The notes under the pieces were generated by a model, which saw only the letters and a program-made list of their open reading frames with translations, did no database searches and was not told where the DNA came from. Source: Sphingobacteriia bacterium (GTDB taxonomy: Bacteria; Bacteroidota; Bacteroidia; B-17B0; Aurantibacillaceae). From it: DNA of 53,311 nt. The position numbers and the translations under genes were made by a program. The DNA is taken from the NCBI GenBank assembly GCA_009927275.1, contig RFNG01000106.1, forward strand, positions 1-53,311, given 5' to 3'. Shown one piece after another: positions 44,782 to 52,700 of the stretch (position 1 is the first letter of the stretch; each line of letters begins with the position of its first letter).

Positions 44782-45419
44782 AAACCGATTCACTTTACCA
44801 AAAACTCATCAATGGCAATAAAAAATATGCCATGGAAAAACGATTTGATGATCCTGAGTATTTTAAAACACTTTCACTTGGTCAAAAACCCGACTATTTG
44901 TGGATTGGGTGCAGTGACAGCCGGGTGCCCGCCAATGAAGTAACCGGCACGCAAAGTGGTGAAATATTTGTACACCGGAATATTGCCAATGTTGTAATTC
45001 ATACTGACTTTAATGTTATGAGTGTTCTAGATTATGCGGTTAACGTTCTTAAGGTTAAACACATTATTGTATGTGGCCATTATGGATGCGGCGGCGTACG
45101 TGCTGCCTTGACCAACAATATGTATGGTTTTGTTGATTCGTGGCTAAGACATATTAAAGATGTTTACCATTTACATCAATCCGAATTAAATGCTATAATG
45201 GATGAAGATAAACGCGCAGACCGGCTTACCGAATTAAATGTGATTGAACAAGTTCGTAACCTGGCACAAACCAAAATTGTTCAAAATGCCTGGCATAATA
45301 AACAAGCATTACAATTACATGCATGGGTGTATGGCTTAAATAATGGGCTTATTACAGAGTTAAAACACATTTTAGATAATACAGCTGATATAGATTCTAT
45401 TTACCGTTATGAGTTTTAA
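44778..45419 (+). CDS. can: Beta-class carbonic anhydrase
   Basis: Interconverts CO2 and bicarbonate in the cytoplasm. The 213-residue protein has all zinc residues: Cys45 and Asp47 with Arg49 in GCSDSRVPA, and His101 and Cys104 in CGHYGCGGV. Length matches the beta-class. It overlaps the SulP transporter by 4 bases, so the two are translationally coupled, as expected for an uptake and interconversion pair. Its stop overlaps the stop of the opposite-strand dioxygenase by 4 bases (TTAA). Confidence 0.97.
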   Translation: MKTDSLYQKLINGNKKYAMEKRFDDPEYFKTLSLGQKPDYLWIGCSDSRVPANEVTGTQSGEIFVHRNIANVVIHTDFNVMSVLDYAVNVLKVKHIIVCGHYGCGGVRAALTNNMYGFVDSWLRHIKDVYHLHQSELNAIMDEDKRADRLTELNVIEQVRNLAQTKIVQNAWHNKQALQLHAWVYGLNNGLITELKHILDNTADIDSIYRYEF

Positions 45420-46303
45420 AATTCTTTACTTATAAAAGACGTCATTGAAAATGCCCCAGCAATAATCTGATCATTAAAAAATTGTACACTTTCATGTGGT
45501 TCTAAAACACCCATAGTATATAGCAATGGTAAATAATGTTCTGGAGTTGGAATGGCACGCTTTAGCGCCGTGTTGCCTATATTATAGTTACATAAATCAG
45601 ATACCTGGCTGTTTTTAATCCAGTATTTTAGGGTTTCATTGGCCTCTACGGCCCAATCGTGTGCATATGGAAAGTTAAAATCCCCCGGGTGAAGCGCATC
45701 AAAATTCATATATGAAAAATTATGCACAATATTTCCACTACCTAAAATTAAAACCCCCTTCGATCGCAGGGCTTTTAATTCACGTGAAAATTCAAAGTGT
45801 GTCGAAGCGTTCCAGTTTGTATTTAAACTTAATTGAACCACAGGTATATCTGCCTCTGGAAACATATTTCGAAGCACCGACCATGCCCCATGATCCAATC
45901 CCCAAGTGTAATTGGGATGCACATTATACAATTGCCAAGCCTTACACGATTGATTGGCAAATTCAGGAGCGCCGGGTGCTAAATACTGCACGTGGTATAG
46001 TGCATCAGGAAATCCACCAAAATCATAAATGGTGCGGGGATTGGGCATTGCCGTAATTTGAACCCCTGAAGTTTCCCAGTGGGCGGAAACAACCAAAATC
46101 AATTGAGGCTTGGCAAGCTGCCTTCCCATAGCTTTCATGCCTCTGCTAAAAACATTATCTTCAATAGTGTTCATGGGACTACCATGCCCAATAAATACCA
46201 CAGGATGTAATAAACTGGGTTTTAAATTCTTTAATACATTACTTAGCCCCATAGCTCCAAATGTAAGACGTCCTGAATATGCAATCCATTGCCGTCTGTT
46301 CAT
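45416..46303 (-). CDS. ygiD: Class III extradiol dioxygenase, YgiD/DODA-like
   Basis: Protein of 295 residues in the LigB-type ring-cleavage family related to 4,5-DOPA dioxygenase. Metal-ligand regions are visible in VVFIGHGSPMNTIEDN, VVSAHWETSGVQI, WGLDHGAWSVL and SGNIVHNF. An N-terminal extension (about 1-32) begins MNRRQWIAYSG and contains a hydrophobic stretch, which resembles a twin-arginine leader but has no clear cleavage site. The natural substrate is unknown. It overlaps the carbonic anhydrase stop by 4 bases and is divergent from alaS. Confidence 0.85.
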   Translation of the reverse strand: MNRRQWIAYSGRLTFGAMGLSNVLKNLKPSLLHPVVFIGHGSPMNTIEDNVFSRGMKAMGRQLAKPQLILVVSAHWETSGVQITAMPNPRTIYDFGGFPDALYHVQYLAPGAPEFANQSCKAWQLYNVHPNYTWGLDHGAWSVLRNMFPEADIPVVQLSLNTNWNASTHFEFSRELKALRSKGVLILGSGNIVHNFSYMNFDALHPGDFNFPYAHDWAVEANETLKYWIKNSQVSDLCNYNIGNTALKRAIPTPEHYLPLLYTMGVLEPHESVQFFNDQIIAGAFSMTSFISKEF

Positions 46304-46355
46304 ATAACAAATGTCGTATTTGATTTTTAACTAAAATAATTTCATCTTAAATTAA

Positions 46356-46363
46356 TACCTTCG
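46356..46363 (+). promoter_or_regulatory. Probable -7 box for alaS
   Basis: TACCTTCG, 13 bases before the ATG at 46377; one base differs from TAnnTTTG. No clear -33 element. Confidence 0.45.
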
Positions 46364-46376
46364 CTGTTGGCCTATT

Positions 46377-49037
46377 ATGAATGCCCATACCATCCGACAA
46401 CAATTTTTAGACTTTTTTAAATCTAAAGGTCATACCATAGTACCCAGTGCACCTATGGTTGTTAAAAACGATCCCTCACTGATGTTTAATAATAGTGGCA
46501 TGGCACCGTTTAAAGACCTGTTTTTAGGCAATGCACCTATAATTCATGCACGTATTGCCGATACGCAAAAATGTTTACGCGTTAGTGGCAAACATAATGA
46601 TCTCGAAGAAGTTGGCGTTGATACCTACCATCATACAATGTTTGAAATGTTAGGTAATTGGAGTTTTGGAGATTATTTTAAGACGGAAGCCATTGCCTGG
46701 TCATGGGAATTATTAACGCGTGTGTATGGCATAAGCCCGGATCGTTTATATGTAACTGTATTTGAAGGCGCTGCAGAAGAAAACATTCCATTTGATACGC
46801 AAGCCTACAACGAATGGCTTAAATGGATACCCAAAGAACGTATATTAAAGGGATCTAAAAAAGACAATTTTTGGGAAATGGGTGAAACAGGGCCCTGTGG
46901 TCCATGTTCGGAAATTCATTACGACGGCCGTTCAGATACAGAACGTCATAGCCAATCTGGTGCTTCACTTGTTAATGCAGATCATCCTCAAGTTATTGAA
47001 ATTTGGAATAATGTGTTTATGGAATATGAACGCAAGGCAAATGGTGAACTGGTAGCATTACCCAAAAAGCATGTTGATACTGGCATGGGCTTTGAGCGAT
47101 TGGTTCGTGTTTTACAGGGTAAAAACAGTAATTACGATACGGATGTCTTTCAACCCTTAATTCAAAAAATTGAAGAACTTTCCGGATTACGATACAGCGC
47201 AACTGATGAACACTTGCACAAATCAAAACAGGTGATTAACATTGGCATGCGCGTTATAGCAGATCATATTCGTACCATTGCATTTAGTATAGCAGATGGA
47301 CAATTACCCGGTAATACCGGAGCGGGATATGTTATTCGACGCATTTTACGACGTGCTGTAAGGTATGGCTACCAATCTCTAAACTTAAAAGAACCTTTTT
47401 TATTTAGAATTGTGCCCGTATTAGCAATTCAAATGGGTAAAACCTTTCCTGAATTGCAAAATCAAAAATTATTAATAGAACGCGTTATTCGTGAAGAAGA
47501 GCTAGCTTTTTACAAAACCCTTGAAAATGGATTAAAACGCATTGATCAGATTTGTGCAGAGGCCATTTCAAGTCATAAAAAGCAAATAGATGGTGTCATG
47601 GCCTTTGAGCTTTACGACACCTTTGGATTTCCATTAGATTTAACAGCACTTATAGCACGGGGATATAATTTAAATTTAGATGAGGCAGGATTTGAAGCTG
47701 CTTTAGAAATACAAAAACAACGCTCGCGAAAAGCAACAGCCACTGAAGCTAGCGATTGGATTTATAATTCAGAAGCCATTGATGCATCCGCAGCTGTGAG
47801 CTTTGTGGGATATACAGACTTTGAAACAAAAACCCGCATTCGCTGCTACCGAAAACAAAAAGTTAAACAATCTACACTATTTCAAATTGTGTTAGAAAAA
47901 ACACCTTTTTATGCTGAAAGTGGTGGACAAGTTGGCGATGGCGGAACTATAGAAATTGGAGATGAATGTTTACAGGTTATAGATACCCGTAAAGAAAATG
48001 GAATTCCAATACATTTTGTTGATCGATTACCCAGTCATCCCGAATTAGAATGTATTGCACGTATTGATAGCATTAAACGCTCTGACACGGCGCGCAATCA
48101 CTCTGCAACCCATTTATTACATGCTGCATTACGTACACTATTGGGAAATCATGTTGAACAAAAAGGAAGTTTAGTACATCCCGACTACCTAAGATTTGAC
48201 TTTTCTCATTTTTCAAAAATCAGTTCAGAAGAATTGCAGCAAATTGAAAACCTTGTAAATAATACTATAAAAAAACACCTTAACTCCGAAATACATGAAA
48301 TGGCATTAAAAGATGCCAAAACACTTGGTGCTATGGCCCTATTCGGTGAAAAATATGGTGAATACGTACGTGTTGTAAAATTTGACTCCTCTTTTTCCAT
48401 AGAATTATGCGGTGGAACACATGTTAAAAATACCGGTGAAATAGGGTTTTTTAAAATTCGTTCCGAATCGGCTGTAGCTGCCGGTATTCGTAGAATTGAA
48501 GCCATAACCGGCAGAGCCACCGAACAATGGTTACAACACGAATTAACTTTGTTAAATCAAATACGTGAACAGTTAAAATATCCCAAAGATGTTTTTAAAA
48601 GTATTTTACAATTAGGGGAAGAAAAATTACAACAGCAAAAAGAACTTGAACAGGTGTATACCGAATTTTGTAAATACAAAAAACAGGAATTAATTACACA
48701 AATTAAAACCTCCGCCACGGGAACCCGCTTTGTAATATGCCGACTTGATTTTAACAGCCCCGAAGCACTTAAAACGCTGTTATTTCAACTTCGTGAGGAA
48801 CACCCACAATTTATTTGTATTGTAGCCGGCATCGTTCGTAAAAAGCCAAGTATCTCTATCGTTATTAGTGATGATTTATGTTCGCAGTACCAACTTAACG
48901 CAGCAGAATGGATACGTCAATTAGCAATTCATATTAAAGGCGGTGGTGGAGGTCAATCATTTTACGCACAAGCCGGAGGAACTGATGCCAGCGGATTAGA
49001 TACCGTTTTAAAAAGCGCAGAATTATTAATACCGTAA
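46377..49037 (+). CDS. alaS: Alanyl-tRNA synthetase
   Basis: Charges tRNA-Ala with alanine. The 886-residue enzyme shows motif 1 IRQQFLDFFKSKGHTIVPSAP, motif 2 with HARIADTQKCLRVSGKHNDLEEVG, the catalytic GAGYVIRRILRRAVRYG, an editing domain with RNHSATHLLHAALR and CGGTHVKNTGEIG zinc residues. The C-terminal C-Ala domain has GGGGGQSFYAQAGG. Length is typical (about 870-890). The stop lies inside a small hairpin, and the next gene is convergent superoxide dismutase. Confidence 0.98.
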   Translation: MNAHTIRQQFLDFFKSKGHTIVPSAPMVVKNDPSLMFNNSGMAPFKDLFLGNAPIIHARIADTQKCLRVSGKHNDLEEVGVDTYHHTMFEMLGNWSFGDYFKTEAIAWSWELLTRVYGISPDRLYVTVFEGAAEENIPFDTQAYNEWLKWIPKERILKGSKKDNFWEMGETGPCGPCSEIHYDGRSDTERHSQSGASLVNADHPQVIEIWNNVFMEYERKANGELVALPKKHVDTGMGFERLVRVLQGKNSNYDTDVFQPLIQKIEELSGLRYSATDEHLHKSKQVINIGMRVIADHIRTIAFSIADGQLPGNTGAGYVIRRILRRAVRYGYQSLNLKEPFLFRIVPVLAIQMGKTFPELQNQKLLIERVIREEELAFYKTLENGLKRIDQICAEAISSHKKQIDGVMAFELYDTFGFPLDLTALIARGYNLNLDEAGFEAALEIQKQRSRKATATEASDWIYNSEAIDASAAVSFVGYTDFETKTRIRCYRKQKVKQSTLFQIVLEKTPFYAESGGQVGDGGTIEIGDECLQVIDTRKENGIPIHFVDRLPSHPELECIARIDSIKRSDTARNHSATHLLHAALRTLLGNHVEQKGSLVHPDYLRFDFSHFSKISSEELQQIENLVNNTIKKHLNSEIHEMALKDAKTLGAMALFGEKYGEYVRVVKFDSSFSIELCGGTHVKNTGEIGFFKIRSESAVAAGIRRIEAITGRATEQWLQHELTLLNQIREQLKYPKDVFKSILQLGEEKLQQQKELEQVYTEFCKYKKQELITQIKTSATGTRFVICRLDFNSPEALKTLLFQLREEHPQFICIVAGIVRKKPSISIVISDDLCSQYQLNAAEWIRQLAIHIKGGGGGQSFYAQAGGTDASGLDTVLKSAELLIP

Positions 49038-49060
49038 TTATAATTCCTGAATACGGTATT
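49028..49060 (+). terminator. Possible terminator hairpin at the end of alaS
   Basis: Stem AATACCGT / ACGGTATT with a 17-base AT-rich loop, followed by TTAAGTTTT. It includes the alaS stop codon and lies before the convergent sod gene. Confidence 0.5.
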
Positions 49061-49092
49061 TTAAGTTTTATAAATTAATTTAGCCCTGGGTT

Positions 49093-49704
49093 TTAATTTT
49101 TAGCCTTAACGTAGCGTGATTCAACGTTTTTCCAGTTAATCACATTAAAAAAAGCATTCATGTAATCCGGTCTACGATTTTGATATAAAAGATAGTAAGC
49201 ATGTTCCCAAACATCCATACCTAAAATGGGAATGCCTTTACATTCTGCAATATCCATTAAAGGATTATCTTGATTGGGTGTGCTGCAAACACATAATTTA
49301 CCATCGGGCTTTACACATAGCCAAGCCCAACCACTTCCAAAACGCGTTGCACCAGCCTGTGTAAATGCAGTTTTAAATGCTTCAAAACCACCCAAATCAT
49401 TATTAATTGCATCAGCCAATGCTCCTGAGGGTTTTAAATCAAACTGAGGGCCAATAACATCCCAAAATAAACTATGATTATAATGCCCTCCACCGTTATT
49501 TCTAAACGCTGCGGGATATTTTGAAATATTTTGACAAATAGCCTCAATTGTATTGTGTTCTGAAGGCGTTGCAGATAATGCCGTATTTAAATTGGTTACA
49601 TATGCCTGATGATGCTTACTATGATGAATTTCCATAGTTTTAGCATCAATGTGTGGTTCAAGCGCGTTATACGCATAGGTAAGTTTGGGTAATTCAAATG
49701 CCAT
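49093..49704 (-). CDS. sodA: Fe/Mn superoxide dismutase
   Basis: Converts superoxide to oxygen and hydrogen peroxide. The 203-residue protein has all metal ligand regions: first His in [15 protein letters not shown], second in [10 protein letters not shown] and the third and fourth in [20 protein letters not shown]. There is no signal peptide, so it is cytoplasmic. Iron and manganese types cannot be separated with confidence by eye. It is upstream-flanked by the cargo-gene terminator and has its own promoter-like box, so it is a single-gene unit. Confidence 0.96.
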   Translation of the reverse strand: MAFELPKLTYAYNALEPHIDAKTMEIHHSKHHQAYVTNLNTALSATPSEHNTIEAICQNISKYPAAFRNNGGGHYNHSLFWDVIGPQFDLKPSGALADAINNDLGGFEAFKTAFTQAGATRFGSGWAWLCVKPDGKLCVCSTPNQDNPLMDIAECKGIPILGMDVWEHAYYLLYQNRRPDYMNAFFNVINWKNVESRYVKAKN

Positions 49705-49715
49705 AAAATTTTTTT

Positions 49716-49723
49716 CAAAAATA
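49716..49723 (-). promoter_or_regulatory. -7 box for superoxide dismutase
   Basis: On the minus strand TATTTTTG, a full match to TAnnTTTG, 11 bases before the ATG. A TTTG lies 13 bases further upstream, closer than usual. Confidence 0.5.
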
Positions 49724-49736
49724 CATATAGATTATT

Positions 49737-49767
49737 CAAAAAAAAAGCCCTCTGTTAAAAGAGGGCT
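49737..49767 (-). terminator. Intrinsic terminator of the T9SS cargo gene
   Basis: On the minus strand AGCCCTC, loop TTTTAACA, GAGGGCT, followed by a run of T's. It sits 25 bases after the stop of the large cargo gene. Confidence 0.88.
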
Positions 49768-49791
49768 TAAAAGCGTGTTTTTTAACCTATT

Positions 49792-52700
49792 TTATTCTTT
49801 AATTAATTGCAGGGTTTCAGAACGTTGCTCTGAAGTAATATTTAAATAATATAAGCCATTAGATAATGAACTGATATTTATGTCGTGATTTGAATCGTTT
49901 ATTGAATCTTGTAATATTATTCGCCCACTAATATCAGTTAAAATAAGTTTGTATGCTGCAGGATATCCTAAGTTTATCTTAAAGGATTCTCGACTTGGGT
50001 TAGGAAAAACAGTCCATTTTACATAAGCGTTTTCCGAAATACCGGTACATGAATTAACAAACACTTTAAGTGTTGCTGTACTAGTACAGTTATTGGCTGC
50101 AGTTCCTGTTACTGTATAAGAGTAAATGTTGCTATTGGTAGGTGTTAATACAAACGAACTTGTAGTAACACCGGTATTCCAAGAATATGTATTAGCACCC
50201 GAAGCTGTGATACTATTGGTTTCATTGATACACATAACGGTTCTATTTACTGTAGCAGTTACCGTTGGATTTTGTGCCATAGTTATAGCAACAGAGGCTG
50301 TTAAAAAACAAAAATTAGAATCTAAAGCTGCAACTGTGTAAACAGTATTTTGAACCGGACTTACCAAAATATTACTAAACGGATTTGTTCCGTTCCAAGT
50401 ATAGGAAGTTGCACCGGATGCCGTTAAATTAATTGACTTTCCAATACATACGGTTGAAGCTGGCGTTACGGTTAAACTGTTAGAATTAATATTTACCAAT
50501 ACGGTAGCGGTTTGATTACATCCTGCAGAGCTGGTACCTACTACCGAATATACTGTAGATATTAAAGGATTAACGGTTGTTGTTGAACCAAAAGCTCCGT
50601 TACTCCAACTGAACGTATTTGCACCTGATGGATATGTGATGCCAGCAGATAATTGTGCGGTATCACCTACACAATACAACACTTTATTAGCAAGCGCATA
50701 CGTATTTGGTAAAACATTAACCAAAATGGCAATGCTTGATGAAGCATTACAACCTAAGGCATCATATCCAATTACCTGATATGAAGAACTAATAGTAGGT
50801 GACACAGCAGTGGTATTTCCAGTAGCTGCATTACTCCAAGAATACGTAACCGCTCCACTACCGGTTAGTATTGCAGTTTGTAATTGACATATAGCAGTAG
50901 TACTCGGTACAATTGTTACAGTTGGGTTATTAAAAACAGTAACATTGGCAATTGCAGCAATTGGAGAAATACATCCATTTGTACCCGTACCAGTAACCGC
51001 AAAACTTGTGGTTTGAACGGGCGAAACAGTTCCATTTAAATTTGAAAGGCCGTTTACAGAATATGTATTTGCTCCGGATGGATTGATGCTGTATGTATTA
51101 CCTAAACAAATTGTGCCATTAGTTACAACTAATGTAGGTGAAGGTATTACTGTTACGTTTGCAGTTGCAGAACTTGCTGAAATACAATTGTCAGTACTGG
51201 TTCCAGTTACTGTATAAAATGTATTGGTTACTGGTGCTACAGTGGCACTACCTCCCGAAATGGTATAGGTATTGGCACCTGAAGGATTGATTGTAAACCC
51301 ATATCCGGTACAAATGGTTCCGCTATTTACTGTTATTGTTGGTAATGGAAACACAACTAAGGTTTGTGTTATTACACCATTACAAGGTGTTGCTCCGGTA
51401 CCAGAAACTGTATAAATAGTTGTTACTGTTGGTGATACCACCAATTGCGTTGTGGAGGTATTGGTATTGGCCCACGTATACGTATTGGCGCCCGATACGG
51501 TTAAAGTAGCGCTATTTCCTAAGCAAAATGCAGTAGATGAAGCAACCACATTTAAATTGGGTGCCGAATACATATTAACTGTAACTGAGGCATTTGTATT
51601 TGAAGTTGAACGGCAACCATTTGCACCCGTACCCGAAATGGTATAAACAGAGGCCGCAATAGGATTTACGGTTGCAGTTGCTCCTGTTAAAGTAGAGCCT
51701 CCAGGTATAGCATAGGTATACGAAACTGCACCGCTTGGACTTAAAATAAAGGGTGAACCCGGACAAACCGAACCTCCTGAGGCTGAAATTTGAGGAGGCG
51801 CAATAATATTTACACAGTAATCTTCGGTTTCACCCCAAGTATAATTACCAGTTGGTCCTGGCACAGCACCTTCAACTGCAATTACACGTAAACGGGTTGT
51901 ACCTAAAGTGACATTTGCCGGAATAGAAAATGTTCCTGTATTATTTCCTTGTATTACACCTGTAGTAACATTAACCAATAACTCACCGGGCCCAGTAAAA
52001 AGACCATCCTGATTCCAGTCGGCATAAATACTATATTGTACTCCATACCATCCATTACAAGTACCTAATTGTACAGTATAATTTTGAATACTTGATGGAC
52101 ATAAATCTGGGGGCACCACAAATCCAGTATAATTACTATATCTATTTTGAATAGATCCTGGACCGGGACCAATTGAAGCACAGGTGCTATTATTTACCCA
52201 GTTACCAATTTTAACAGATAAAATTTCTTCATCAAATGCATCTGATGCCCCAGAAGCTCCATAAGCGGCACAAACACAAGGACCTGGATTAACTACAGAA
52301 TACGATATTACACTTGAAGTATTGGATAATGCACTAACCGTACAGGTTGTAATAAGCCGGTAATAGGTGGTAGAAATGGTAGATGTTGTTATAGATGACG
52401 TTGCCGATGCGGCACCTAAATTTGTGTAGGGACCGGCCAAAGCATTGGATGACTGCCATTGAAAAGTTAATCCACTTGAATTGGAAAGACCTGTTGCATT
52501 TAAAATAAATGCAGCACTTGGACAACCTGTAGCACTACTAATAGTTGCTACACCTGCATTAGGTGTACCCGAACAAGCGGGATTTCCCAAACGAAACAAT
52601 CGATTATCTCGGCATGTTGCAGCTGTACCGCATGTAGAATTGGTATTAATAGCAATATAATGGTTTCCTGCTACAATAGCGGTCCATTGTAATGGAGAGG

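Noticed and set aside
36541-45419. Carboxysome or Calvin-cycle carbon-fixation locus
   Set aside because: No Rubisco, phosphoribulokinase or shell-protein genes are present; flanking genes are heterotrophic housekeeping genes.
50060-51800. Ig-like repeats of the cargo gene as a DNA-level tandem repeat or CRISPR-like array
   Set aside because: Units of about 200-240 bases are diverged and in one open frame; there are no identical short repeats with unique spacers.
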